A DNA stretch of 64,000 nucleotides, from NCBI RefSeq assembly GCF_025351295.1, contig NZ_JANXWD010000021.1, forward strand, positions 1-64,000, given 5' to 3'. Shown here piece by piece: positions 1-8,671 of this stretch (position 1 is the first letter of the stretch; the number at the start of each line of letters is the position of its first letter). Source of the DNA: Phenylobacterium sp. (GTDB taxonomy: Bacteria; Pseudomonadota; Alphaproteobacteria; Caulobacterales; Caulobacteraceae). The notes below the pieces were generated by a model that was given only the letters and a program-made list of their open reading frames with translations, made no database searches and was not told the origin of the DNA. Made by a program: the position numbers and the translations under genes.

Positions 1-9
1 CCCCCCAAC

Positions 10-157
10 CGTCATCCCGCGGCTGGGCCGCGGGACCCATGCTCGCCTCAACACCACCCCCCCGGCGCGCGCCGCCGCGGGACCTTCCCGCACGGGACGT
101 TCCCCCACGCCTGCGCCACGGTCGGCATGGGTCCCGCGGACCAGCCGCGGGATGACG
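10..157. repeat. Inverted pair of an intergenic TCATCCCG...CGGGACCCA repeat
   Basis: Positions 10-42 and 125-157 are reverse complements over 33 nt with a single mismatch. Each copy is itself partly self-complementary, with CCCGCGGC facing GCCGCGGG. A related unit (TCATCCCGG...CCGGGACCCAG) stands at the far right end of the window, near 63972-63997, so this is probably a dispersed genomic repeat. No gene is visible from 1 to 286; open frames here are by-products of the repeat and GC bias. Confidence 0.7.
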
Positions 158-286
158 ACTGTAGCCGCCGCTTCGCGGCCCCTTGTGCTCTCCCCCGCTT
201 GACGGACCATGGGTCAAGCGCACGCTATGGCCGTCAGCGCCAAGCCACCGCCCGGACACAACCGGCGGCCCTCGGGAGATCCCAGT

Positions 287-1828
287 ATGCATCCGTCCCT
301 CCACGCCGCCGCCAACCCGGACAAGCCGGCCTACGTCATGGCCTACTCGGGCGAGACGGTGACCTACGGCCAGCTGGACCAGCGGTCGAACCAGGGGGCG
401 CACCTGTTCCGCAGCCTGGGCCTGAAGCCCGGCGACGCGGTGGCCCTCTTCATCGAGAACCACCCCCGCTACTACGAGATTCTCTGGGCCTGCCAGCGCT
501 CGGGCCTGCGCTTCACCTGCCTGTCGTCGAAGCTGACCACCGGCGAGGTCGAATATATCGTCAAGGACTGCGAGGCGAAGGCGTTCGTCACCTCCGCCTA
601 CCTGGCCGAGATGGCGCTGGCGGTGGCGCCGCTGATCCCCGGGGTGGCGCTCTACATGGTCGGCGGGGCGATCGCCCCCTACGCCAGCTTCGAGGACGCG
701 CGCGCGCCTTTCCCCACCACCCCGGTCGCCGACGAGACCGCCGGCAGCGCCATGCTCTATTCCTCCGGCACCACCGGGCGGCCGAAGGGCGTCAAGCGCG
801 CCGCCGCCGTCGACCCGGCCATCGACGCCCCCAACGGCCTGGCGATGATCGGCCAGGCGCTCTACGGCTGGAACACCGACACCGTCTACCTGTCGCCGGC
901 CCCGCTGTACCACGCCGCCCCGCTGGGCTGGTCGATGGGGGTGCAGGCCATGGGCGGCACGGTGATCATGATGGAGCGCTTCGATCCCGAGGACGCGCTG
1001 CGCTTCATCCAGCAGTACAGGGTCACCACCGCCCAGTGGGTGCCGACCCACTTCGTCCGCATGCTGAAGCTGCCGCCGGAGGCGCGGACGAAGTACGACG
1101 TGTCGTCGCTGATCTCGGTGTTCCACGCCGCCGCGCCCTGCCCGGTGCCGGTCAAGGAGCAGATGATCGCCTGGTGGGGCCCGATCGTGCACGAGTACTA
1201 CGCCGGCACCGAGGGCAACGGCTTCTGCATCATCAATTCCGAGGAATGGCTGGCCCACAAGGGCTCGGTGGGCCGGGGCATGACCGCCCAGGTGCGGATC
1301 TGCGACGACGAGGGCGAGCCGCTGCCGCCGCGTGCCGAGGGCATGGTGTTCTTCGAAGGCGGCGGCCAGTTCGAGTACCACGGCGACCCGGCCAAGACCG
1401 CCGATAGCCGCAACCGGCACGGCTGGACCACGCTGGGCGACGTGGGCTGGGTGGACGAGGAGGGCTTCCTCTACCTCACCGACCGCAAGAGCTTCATGAT
1501 CATCTCCGGCGGGGTGAACATCTATCCGCAGGAGATCGAGAACCTGCTGATCGGCCACCCCAAGGTCGCCGACGTGGCGGTGGTGGGCGCGCCCGACGAG
1601 GAGATGGGCGAGAAGGTCGTGGCGGTGATCCAGCCGATGGACTGGGCCGAGGCCGGCGAGGCGCTGCGGAGCGAGCTGATGGCCTATGCGCGGGCCAACC
1701 TCAGCCACGTGAAGGCGCCGCGCCAGCTGGACTTCATGCAGGAGCTGCCACGCCATCAGACCGGCAAACTCTACAAGCGCCTGATCCGCGACGCCTACTG
1801 GGCCAAGGACGGTCCCCGGGTGGCGTGA
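287..1828 (+). CDS. Acyl-CoA synthetase (AMP-binding, ANL superfamily)
   Basis: A 513-residue adenylate-forming enzyme expected to activate a carboxylic acid, first as acyl-AMP and then as the CoA thioester. The P-loop-like motif YSSGTTGRPKG lies near residue 157, the adenine-binding YYAGTEG near 303, the hinge region LTDRKSFMIISGG near 400, and the conserved C-terminal lysine in TGKLYKR near 492. An upstream ATG at 209 is possible, but the start at 287 follows a purine-rich GGGAG and matches the usual N-terminus. A MaoC-type hydratase about 1 kb downstream fits a fatty or aromatic acid degradation context. The substrate cannot be read from the sequence. Confidence 0.92.
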   Translation: MHPSLHAAANPDKPAYVMAYSGETVTYGQLDQRSNQGAHLFRSLGLKPGDAVALFIENHPRYYEILWACQRSGLRFTCLSSKLTTGEVEYIVKDCEAKAFVTSAYLAEMALAVAPLIPGVALYMVGGAIAPYASFEDARAPFPTTPVADETAGSAMLYSSGTTGRPKGVKRAAAVDPAIDAPNGLAMIGQALYGWNTDTVYLSPAPLYHAAPLGWSMGVQAMGGTVIMMERFDPEDALRFIQQYRVTTAQWVPTHFVRMLKLPPEARTKYDVSSLISVFHAAAPCPVPVKEQMIAWWGPIVHEYYAGTEGNGFCIINSEEWLAHKGSVGRGMTAQVRICDDEGEPLPPRAEGMVFFEGGGQFEYHGDPAKTADSRNRHGWTTLGDVGWVDEEGFLYLTDRKSFMIISGGVNIYPQEIENLLIGHPKVADVAVVGAPDEEMGEKVVAVIQPMDWAEAGEALRSELMAYARANLSHVKAPRQLDFMQELPRHQTGKLYKRLIRDAYWAKDGPRVA

Positions 1829-1871
1829 GGGGCGTTTCCGGATCGGAGATCCCGCATTAGACTCCAACGCG

Positions 1872-2077
1872 ATGAAGCCGCCCGCACCCCTGCCAACGGT
1901 CGTGACGCCGCCCGACCTGAAGGAAGATCCGCCCGAACTGAGGCGGCCATGGCGCGCGGCCTCGCCGACATGAAGGCCGGGCGCGTCGTCAGCCACGCCG
2001 AGGTCAAGGCCTGGCTCGAGCGCTGGGGCCACGGGCCGCCCGGACCGGCTCCACGTCCCTGGAAGACGCGTGGCTGA
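1872..2077 (+). pseudogene. Frameshifted antitoxin remnant of a RelE/ParE-type module
   Basis: Frame 1 gives an N-terminus ending in DLKEDPPEL and then hits a stop. A second frame, from about 1938, continues with EAAMARGLADMKAGRVVSHA and KAWLERWG, typical of the C-terminus of short antitoxins paired with RelE/ParE toxins. Adding one G near 1940 (GAACTG then GAGGCG) would join the two into one reading frame, so a single-base deletion or a sequencing error explains the break. The next gene, a broken toxin, overlaps its 3' end, so the module looks dead rather than mis-sequenced. Confidence 0.6.
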
Positions 2078-2347
2078 CGTCACCTGGGCAGACGAGGCCC
2101 TGCGCGACCTCGAAGCCATCCACGACTACATCGCCCCCGACAGTCCTCGCGCGGCAATCGGCGTCGCGCACGCGCTTATCGCCGCCGGAAACGGCCTGGA
2201 GCTCTTCCCCAATCGCGGGCTCGAGCCGCGACAGGCGCCCGCGAACTCGCGATCTTGCCGCCCTATCTGATCCGCTAGGTCTACGACGCAGCGGCGGACC
2301 TAGTGACCATCTTCAGCGTCCGGCACGGCGCCAGGAGCGAGCCGTAG
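2070..2347 (+). pseudogene. Degenerate RelE/ParE-family toxin
   Basis: The GTG-started frame reads VADVTWADEALRDLEAIHDY and reaches LELFPNRG, the standard ParE/RelE-like fold start. It then shifts: the C-terminal signature RELAILPPYLIR sits in another frame and is followed by an in-frame TAG and then VYDAAADLVTIFSVRHGARS. At least one frameshift and one nonsense change are needed to account for this. It overlaps the end of the antitoxin remnant, as in intact toxin-antitoxin operons, and its last bases run into the 3' end of the acetyltransferase on the other strand. Confidence 0.65.
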
Positions 2348-2797
2348 CTCCATCCTCGGCAGCATCCGGCCGGGGATGGACCCCGACGGGGTCTGGCCGA
2401 CGGTGGTGAAGCCGAGGCGCAGATAGATCGCCTCGGCATGGGGATCGGCGTCGACGTCCAGGGCGGGCACGCCGCGCGCGCGGCAGGTCGCCAGCAGCAC
2501 CGCCATCAGCGCCGCGCCAACGCCCCGCCCCTGGAGATGCGGCTCCACGAAGAAATCCTCGACCGCCGCGCGCCCGTCCGCCTGGCTGAGCGCGATCATC
2601 CCGGCCAGCGCGCCCTCGACCTCGGCGACCCAGAAGTCCCAGGCGGCCATCCGCTCCGGCGTGACCGTCAGTTCGGCGCGCGACGCGGCCATGAACGCGT
2701 CGTCATAGCCCCAGGACGCCTTGGCGCGCAGGGCGAGTTCGGTCAGCGCCCCGGCCTCGTCGGAACGCGCCGTCCGAACCTGCCCTGCCTGCGTCAT
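2300..2797 (-). CDS. GNAT-family N-acetyltransferase
   Basis: A 165-residue protein with the acetyl-CoA-binding motif A pattern VEPHLQGRGVGAALMAVLL and a C-terminal YLRLGFTTVG (motif B). The start at 2797 (MTQAGQVRTARSDE) is preferred over 2866, because the extra residues are low-complexity and the usual GNAT beta-1 strand begins with QVRTAR. It transfers acetyl from acetyl-CoA to an unknown amine. It is divergent from the MaoC hydratase gene, with which it shares an 86-bp upstream region. Confidence 0.85.
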   Translation of the reverse strand: MTQAGQVRTARSDEAGALTELALRAKASWGYDDAFMAASRAELTVTPERMAAWDFWVAEVEGALAGMIALSQADGRAAVEDFFVEPHLQGRGVGAALMAVLLATCRARGVPALDVDADPHAEAIYLRLGFTTVGQTPSGSIPGRMLPRMELRLAPGAVPDAEDGH

Positions 2798-2883
2798 GCC
2801 CGGCTTCCGCTGCGTCCCGCTTGCCCGGGCCCGGACAGATGTTAGACGCTTGGGGCTCAGAACCAAGGATGAGGGAGTGACGA

Positions 2884-3333
2884 ATGAACCCGGTGGAAAT
2901 CAAGGACCTGCCCGGAATGGTCGGCCAGGAGGTGGGCGTGTCGGACTGGGTGCTGATCGACCAGGACCGCGTCAACACCTTCGCCGAGGCCACCGGCGAC
3001 CACCAGTGGATCCATGTGGACGTCGAGCGCGCCACCCGCGAGATCGGCGGCCCGATCGCCCACGGCTACCTGACCCTGTCGCTGATCCCGTTCCTGGGCG
3101 CCGGCATGCTGCCGGTGAAGGGCGTGACCCGCGGCATCAACTACGGCTCCGACAAGGTCCGCTTCATCAACATGGTGCGGGTCGGCAAGCGGGTGCGCAT
3201 GCGCCAAACGCTGATCGGCGCCGAGCCCAAGGCCGGCGGCATGCAGCTGAAGAACCGCTGCACCATCGAGATCGAGGGCGAAGACAAGCCGGCCTGCATC
3301 GCCGAGACGATCTCGGTGGTCTACGGCGGGTAG
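2884..3333 (+). CDS. MaoC-like dehydratase / enoyl-CoA hydratase (NodN-like)
   Basis: A 149-residue hot-dog-fold protein. The hydratase signature is visible: FAEATGDHQWIHVD (catalytic Asp and His near residues 39-44), followed by the GGPIAHGYLTLSL helix. It likely hydrates trans-2-enoyl-CoA to 3-hydroxyacyl-CoA. A GGGAG lies 8 nt before the ATG. Together with the acyl-CoA synthetase upstream this hints at acyl-CoA metabolism, although the dead toxin-antitoxin pair and a divergent gene separate the two. Confidence 0.9.
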   Translation: MNPVEIKDLPGMVGQEVGVSDWVLIDQDRVNTFAEATGDHQWIHVDVERATREIGGPIAHGYLTLSLIPFLGAGMLPVKGVTRGINYGSDKVRFINMVRVGKRVRMRQTLIGAEPKAGGMQLKNRCTIEIEGEDKPACIAETISVVYGG

Positions 3334-3338
3334 AACCG

Positions 3339-4181
3339 TCAGTCCCGCGCCGCCTCCTCGGCCGTCGCGGTCTTGGCGCCGGCGACGGGGGCGGCGTCGG
3401 CCACCGTGGAGGGGGCCAGCGGGTTGCCCATCAGGCCGATGGTCTCGCGGATGTACTTGGCCTGGGTGACGATGCCGATCTCGAGCCGCTCGTTGTTGAG
3501 CTCGACCTGCTGGGTCAGCAGGCCGGCGATGAAGCCGATGTCGGGATCGGCGGCGGGCGGGTCGGAGGCCTTGGTCACCGGCCCGGCGGCCAGCTTGCGG
3601 CTGACGAACACCGGACCCCCGGAGTTGCCGGGGAAGACCGAGAAGTCGAGCAGGAAGGTCGGGTAGATCTTCGCCGGCCCCAGCGGGTAGGAGGCCACGC
3701 GACCCGAGCGCAGGATCGGGAAGCCGGCGGCATTGGCCGACAGCCCGCGCGGGAAGCCCAGCGCCATCATCTCGTCGCCGGCGTTGATCTGGTATCTGTC
3801 GAAGGTGTCGTCGTTGGCCAGGTAGCCCTCCGGCAGGGCGGCCTTGGCGAACTCGGGCGGCGCCTTGATGGTGATGGCGGCCACGTCGCGGTTCGGGTGG
3901 TGGGTCCACAGCTCATGGCCGTCGCCGTCGCGGATCTTCAGCGGCTGGGGCGAATAGGTCCAGGAGCCGTCGGGGTTGGAGATGCGGTAGCCGATGCGGG
4001 CGTTGGCCCCCGGCATCTTCTGGAACACGTGGTTGGCGGTGATCAGCACGGTGCGCGGCTGGCCGTCCGGCCCTGGCGCGGAGATCAGGAATCCGGTGCC
4101 GACGGTACGCGTACCGTCGCCCAGCGGTTGTTCCAGTTGAACGGTCGCCTGGATCAGCTCCACGGCGAGGTCCATGACCAT
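3339..4181 (-). CDS. Trypsin-like serine protease, secreted or cytosolic
   Basis: A 280-residue S1-type peptidase. The triad is recognisable: His in LITANHVF near residue 49, Asp in HPNRDVAAI near 97, and Ser in FPGNSGGPVF near 186. No signal peptide or PDZ domain is evident, so this is not a canonical DegP. The start at 4181 (ATG GTC ATG) follows GGGGA; the second ATG six bases on is equally possible. Its 3' end abuts that of the MaoC gene (convergent, 5 bp). The substrate is unknown. Confidence 0.82.
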   Translation of the reverse strand: MVMDLAVELIQATVQLEQPLGDGTRTVGTGFLISAPGPDGQPRTVLITANHVFQKMPGANARIGYRISNPDGSWTYSPQPLKIRDGDGHELWTHHPNRDVAAITIKAPPEFAKAALPEGYLANDDTFDRYQINAGDEMMALGFPRGLSANAAGFPILRSGRVASYPLGPAKIYPTFLLDFSVFPGNSGGPVFVSRKLAAGPVTKASDPPAADPDIGFIAGLLTQQVELNNERLEIGIVTQAKYIRETIGLMGNPLAPSTVADAAPVAGAKTATAEEAARD

Positions 4182-4363
4182 GGCGGTCCCCGTAACTCGA
4201 TTAGCCCGACGCGTCTAAGGTGCGCGCTCTCGATGTATACGAAGTGAATCACGGACCGGGTTCGCCAACAAGCCGCCACACTTCGGCGAAGCCCGCGCCG
4301 GAGTGACGCGCGCGAATCTGCACAGGCCTTGAGCGTCGCGGCGTGGCGTCGCATTAGCCGGGG

Positions 4364-6451
4364 ATGATCCTGCCCACAGCGCCCGTCGCCCCCAAGATCC
4401 CGCACACCATCGAACAGCTCGGCCGCGTCCGCACCGACGACTACGCCTGGATGAAGGACGACAACTGGCAGCAGGTGCTGCGCGATCCCAAGGCGCTGCG
4501 GGCCGACGTCCGCACCCATCTCGAGGCGGAGAACGCCTACCTGAAGACCGCGCTGGCCGGCACCGAGGCGCTGCAGGCGGCGATGTTCGCGGAGATGAAG
4601 GGGCGCATCAAGGAGGACGACAGTTCGGTCCCCGCCCCCGACGGCCCCTACGACTACTATTCGCGCTATGCGCTGGGCGCCGAGCACCCGGTCCACGCCC
4701 GCCGGCCCAGAGGCCAGGCCGATGGCGAGCAGGTGCTGCTGGATGAGGACGCCCTGGCCAAGGGCAAGGCCTATTTCCAGGTGGGCGCGGCCAGCCACAG
4801 CCCCGACCACAAGCTCTACGGCTGGGCCGCCGACGAACAGGGCAGCGAGTACTACACCCTCCGGGTCAAGGACCTGGCGAGCGGCCAGGAGGTCGGCCCG
4901 CCCGTCGAGAGCGCTTATGGCGACTTCGTGTTCTCGCCGGACAGCGCCTGGGTCTTCTGGATCTGGCGCGATGAGAACGCCCGGCCGTCCAAGGTCTTCC
5001 GACGCCCGGCGCGCGGCGGCGAAGACGTCCTCGTCTATGAGGAGGCCGACGACGGCATGTTCCTGGGCGTTGGCGTGGCGGCCGACGACAGCCACATCCT
5101 GATCCATGTGGGCAACCAGGAGACCACGGAGATCTGGCTGATCCCGGCGACCGACCCTACCGCCGCGCCGGTGGTGGCCGAGCCCCGGCGGGTGGGGGTC
5201 AAGTACAGCGCCGACCACTGGAGCGACCGCTGGGTGATCCGCACCAACGACGACGGGGCGGTGGACTTCAAGCTCTCAGTGTCTGAGGCCGCCGTCCCGG
5301 CCAAGGCGACCTGGCGCGACTGGATCGCCCACACGCCCGGCCGCTACGTCACCGGCTTCGCGGCCTACGCCGGCTACCTGGTCCGCGCCGAGCGGGTCAA
5401 CGCCCTGGATCGGCTGGTGGTGACGGCGCGCGACGGGAGCGAGCACATCGTCGACTTCGCCGAGGACGCCTATGCGCTAAACCTGGAGGGCGGCTACGAA
5501 TACGCCACCACCACCGCCCGCTTCGTCTACCAGTCGCCGACCACGCCGCGGCAGACCTTCGACTACGACCTGGCCACCCGCGAACGCACCCTGCGCAAGA
5601 CCCAGGAGATCCCCTCCGGCCACGATCCGTCGCGCTATGTCGCCCGCCGGCTCTACGCCAAGGCGGCGGATGGCGCAGAGGTCCCCATCTCCCTGCTGAT
5701 GCTGAAGGACACCCCGCAGGATGGCTCGGCGCCCGCGCTGCTCTATGGCTACGGCAGCTATGGGCACGCGATGGAGCCCAGCTTCTCGATCCGCAATCTC
5801 AGCCTGGTGGACCGCGGCTGGATCTGGGCCGTGGCCCACGTCCGCGGCGGGTCGGACAAGGGCTGGGGCTGGTTCCTGGACGGGCGCAAGGACAGGAAGC
5901 CGAACAGCTTCACCGACTTCATCGCCTGCGCCGAGCACCTGGCGGCCGAGGGCTATGCGACCAAGGGCCGGATCGCGGCCTACGGCGGTTCGGCCGGCGG
6001 GATGCTGATGGGGGCGGTGGCGAACCTGCGGCCCGACCTGTGGGGCGCGATCGTCGCCGCCGTGCCGTTCGTGGATGTGCTGAACACCATGAGCGACACC
6101 ACCCTGCCGCTGACCCCGCCGGAGTGGCCGGAGTGGGGCAATCCGATCGAGGACCCCGCCGCCTACGACCTGATCGAGAGCTACAGCCCCTACGACCGGG
6201 TCTCGGCCCAGGCCTATCCGCCGGTGCTGGCCACCGGCGGGCTGTCGGATCCGCGCGTCACCTACTGGGAGCCGGCCAAGTGGGTGGCCAAGCTGCGCGA
6301 TTACACGACGGGCGACGCCCCCATCCTGCTCAAGATCAACATGGAGGCCGGGCACGGCGGCGCGTCGGGCCGGTTCGACTTCCTGAAGGAGATCGCCCTG
6401 GACTACGCTTTCGCGGTCTGGGCGCTCGAGGGGAGCTGGAAGGCCGCATGA
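4364..6451 (+). CDS. Prolyl oligopeptidase family serine peptidase (oligopeptidase B-like)
   Basis: A 695-residue S9 peptidase with an N-terminal beta-propeller and a C-terminal alpha/beta hydrolase domain. The N-terminal signature DDYAWMKDDNWQQVL, the nucleophile motif YGGSAGGMLMG (Ser near residue 543) and the C-terminal GHGGASGRFD (His near 663) are all present. It cleaves short peptides after basic or proline residues. The 180 bp upstream hold no other gene and probably its promoter. The stop overlaps the start of the following acetyltransferase (ATGA), so the two are translationally coupled. Confidence 0.93.
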   Translation: MILPTAPVAPKIPHTIEQLGRVRTDDYAWMKDDNWQQVLRDPKALRADVRTHLEAENAYLKTALAGTEALQAAMFAEMKGRIKEDDSSVPAPDGPYDYYSRYALGAEHPVHARRPRGQADGEQVLLDEDALAKGKAYFQVGAASHSPDHKLYGWAADEQGSEYYTLRVKDLASGQEVGPPVESAYGDFVFSPDSAWVFWIWRDENARPSKVFRRPARGGEDVLVYEEADDGMFLGVGVAADDSHILIHVGNQETTEIWLIPATDPTAAPVVAEPRRVGVKYSADHWSDRWVIRTNDDGAVDFKLSVSEAAVPAKATWRDWIAHTPGRYVTGFAAYAGYLVRAERVNALDRLVVTARDGSEHIVDFAEDAYALNLEGGYEYATTTARFVYQSPTTPRQTFDYDLATRERTLRKTQEIPSGHDPSRYVARRLYAKAADGAEVPISLLMLKDTPQDGSAPALLYGYGSYGHAMEPSFSIRNLSLVDRGWIWAVAHVRGGSDKGWGWFLDGRKDRKPNSFTDFIACAEHLAAEGYATKGRIAAYGGSAGGMLMGAVANLRPDLWGAIVAAVPFVDVLNTMSDTTLPLTPPEWPEWGNPIEDPAAYDLIESYSPYDRVSAQAYPPVLATGGLSDPRVTYWEPAKWVAKLRDYTTGDAPILLKINMEAGHGGASGRFDFLKEIALDYAFAVWALEGSWKAA

Positions 6452-6993
6452 TCATCCGGACGGCGGAGACCGGGGACGCCGAGGCGCTGGCGGCGATCTA
6501 TGGCCACCATGTGCTGCACGGCTTCGGCACCTTCGAGGAGGTTCCCCCGGACGCCGCGTGGATGGACGCGCGCCGCCGCGACGTGCTGGGCCACGGCCTG
6601 CCCTATGTGGTCGCCGAGGCCGCCGGGCGGGTGCTGGGCTATGCCTACGCCAGCCCGTTCCGGCCGCGGCCGGGCTATCGGTTCACCGCCGAGGACAGTG
6701 TCTATGTGGCGCCGGACGCCACCGGCCAGGGCGTCGGGCGCGCCGTGCTGGCCCATGTGGTCGGCGACTGCGAGGCGTTCGGTCTGCGCCAGCTGGTGGC
6801 GGTGATCGGCGACAGCGGCAATGCCGCCTCCATCGGCCTGCACCGGTCGCTGGGCTTCGAAGACGCCGGCGTCGGGCGCAGTTTCGGGTTCAAGCACGGT
6901 CGATGGGTCGATATCGTCTGGATGCAGAGGTCGCTGAACGGCGGCGACGCGCGCGCGCCGGACACTCCGGGATTGTTTCTGTTGGGCGCCTGA
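6448..6993 (+). CDS. Phosphinothricin-type GNAT acetyltransferase
   Basis: A 181-residue N-acetyltransferase of the Pat/Bar-like group. Visible are MIIRTAETGDAEALAAIY at the N-terminus, the acetyl-CoA loop TGQGVGRAVLAHVV, and the C-terminal LGFEDAGVGRSFGFKHGRW with the conserved VDIVWMQRSL. This group acetylates phosphinothricin, methionine sulfone or related amino groups. The ATG overlaps the stop of the peptidase gene. The last 20 residues (after MQRSL) are unlike the family and may be unstructured. Confidence 0.88.
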   Translation: MIIRTAETGDAEALAAIYGHHVLHGFGTFEEVPPDAAWMDARRRDVLGHGLPYVVAEAAGRVLGYAYASPFRPRPGYRFTAEDSVYVAPDATGQGVGRAVLAHVVGDCEAFGLRQLVAVIGDSGNAASIGLHRSLGFEDAGVGRSFGFKHGRWVDIVWMQRSLNGGDARAPDTPGLFLLGA

Positions 6994-7097
6994 ATCAAGT
7001 GTTCGCCTGTAGGGCGATAGTCTCCGGTGGAATTCGCCCGACAGCACCTATCGGTTGATCAGACCTCGCCCTTATGTAGTTGTACGTAATTGCTTGG

Positions 7098-7107
7098 ACC
7101 TAGGAAT
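7098..7107. promoter_or_regulatory. CCTAGG-centred motif upstream of the FixL-like kinase
   Basis: ACCTAGGAAT lies about 100 bp before the kinase start. Just before it stand TATGTAGTTG and TACGTAATTG (7074-7092), which look like loosely related half-sites. Two other regulators nearby carry a longer form of the same core (GATTACCTAGG plus AG). This 208-bp intergenic region (6994-7201) holds no convincing gene. The identity of the binding protein is not known from the sequence; the FixJ-like regulator encoded just downstream is one candidate. Confidence 0.35.
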
Positions 7108-7201
7108 TCAGCACTATAGGAGACGTCGGACGGGGCCGGCGCGGAATGTAGAATGCATGGCAGGGTTGTGGACGGGAAATCACACAACCGGCGTGGTGAA
7201 G

Positions 7202-8671
7202 ATGAACACAGGCTTCGGCATCCTTAGAGGCCAGTTCCTGGCGATCGGCGTTTCAGCGGCCATCCTGGCCGCTCAGTACGGGCTGCGTCCGGTTTTCGAC
7301 CACTCGGTTTACTTGCTGTGCGCGCCGGCGGTGCTGGTCTGCGCGCTGTTCGGCGGACCGTGGGCGACGCTGACCGGGACCCTGCTGATGGCGGCCGGCG
7401 GCTTTGGCCTCGACGGCCTGGCCGGCTTCGCGCCGATCGAGCGCGGCGTCCGGGTCGCGATCTTCCTGACCCTGGGACTGGGCCTCGCCGAGGGCGTCCG
7501 CCGGCTGCTCGCCCAGCGCGACGCCGCGATCCGCCAGGCCGTCGACCAGGCCGACCGCGAGGCCCTGCTGCAGGCCAGCCTGGCGATCGTGGCCGACGCC
7601 CTGGTGGTGATCGACCACGCCGGCGAAATCCAGAGCTTCAGCCAGGCGGCGGAGCGCCTGTTCGGCTGGACCGCCCGGGAGATGGTCGGCCAGAACTTCA
7701 GCCGCCTGATGCCGCCCGGCGAGGGCGTGCCGCTGGCCGGCGAGCCGGCGCACGAGGACGTCAGCGGCAGCCACCGGCAGGTAACCGGCGTCAGCAAGGG
7801 CGGCGCCCAGTTTCCCATGGAACTGCGGGTCGGCGAGGCGAAAACCGCCAAGGGCCGGTTCCTGACCATGGTGGTCCGCGACCTCACCTCCATGCAGGAG
7901 GCCGAGCGGCGCTCGGAGGAACTGCGCGCCCAGCTCACCCAGGTGTGGAGCCTGAACTCCATGGGCGAGATGGCGTCGGTCCTGGCGCACGAACTCAACC
8001 AGCCGTTGTCAGCGGTGACCAACTACCTGCGCGCCGCCCGCAATCTGATCGCGCGTATGGAGCTGGAGGACGACGACCTGATCGACGCCGTGGCGCGGGC
8101 CGGGGACCAGGCTGTGCGGGCGGGCGAGATTATCCGCACCATGCGCGACCTAGCGACGCGGGGCGGGACGCTGCAGAAACCCGAGAGTCTGGCCGGGATT
8201 ATCGGCGAGGTGGACTTCATCGTCTCGCTGATGGCCCGCGACGCGGCTGTGCGCATCGTCTACGACCTCTACAAGGGCGAAGACACGGTGATGGCGGATC
8301 GCATCCAAATTCAACAGCTTGTGGTTAACCTGGCTCGTAATGCCATCGAAGCTGTAACGAAGTACCCGAACCGCCAGCTCAGCATCTCAACCCGGCCAGA
8401 TGCTAGTGGTGGTTTGCTGACGACTGTCGAGGATAGTGGTCCCGGTATCGACCCAAGCGTCGCCGAACGGCTCTTTCAACCTTTGGCGAGCACAAAGCCC
8501 GAGGGCATGGGGCTAGGCCTCTCAATTTCCAGTGCTATAGTCGAAAACCATAAGGGGCGGATTTGGGTTGAACCCAGTCGGCTCGGTGGCGCCGCATTTT
8601 GTTTTGTATTGGCGCGGGCTGGTAATGATGGTGACGCCAACAACAGATCGAACGGTGTTCGTCGTCGATGA
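7202..8671 (+). CDS. FixL-like membrane PAS sensor histidine kinase
   Basis: A 489-residue kinase. An N-terminal DUF4118-like block of about four membrane helices (roughly residues 8-100) is followed by a PAS domain (about 120-240), a HisKA box with VLAHELNQPLSAVTNY, and an HATPase with NLARNAIEAV, VEDSGPGID and GMGLGLSIS. This is FixL-like in layout, but the PAS segment that carries the proximal haem histidine in FixL is shortened (PAHEDVSGSHRQVTG), so oxygen sensing through haem is doubtful. The start at 7202 is chosen over 7055 because it begins just before the first helix. The last ~115 codons have low GC3, unlike the rest. Confidence 0.85.
   Translation: MNTGFGILRGQFLAIGVSAAILAAQYGLRPVFDHSVYLLCAPAVLVCALFGGPWATLTGTLLMAAGGFGLDGLAGFAPIERGVRVAIFLTLGLGLAEGVRRLLAQRDAAIRQAVDQADREALLQASLAIVADALVVIDHAGEIQSFSQAAERLFGWTAREMVGQNFSRLMPPGEGVPLAGEPAHEDVSGSHRQVTGVSKGGAQFPMELRVGEAKTAKGRFLTMVVRDLTSMQEAERRSEELRAQLTQVWSLNSMGEMASVLAHELNQPLSAVTNYLRAARNLIARMELEDDDLIDAVARAGDQAVRAGEIIRTMRDLATRGGTLQKPESLAGIIGEVDFIVSLMARDAAVRIVYDLYKGEDTVMADRIQIQQLVVNLARNAIEAVTKYPNRQLSISTRPDASGGLLTTVEDSGPGIDPSVAERLFQPLASTKPEGMGLGLSISSAIVENHKGRIWVEPSRLGGAAFCFVLARAGNDGDANNRSNGVRRR

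Noticed and set aside
2721-4247. 508-codon plus-strand frame across the MaoC and protease genes
   Set aside because: Overlaps two better-supported genes and has the low-complexity composition of a shadow.
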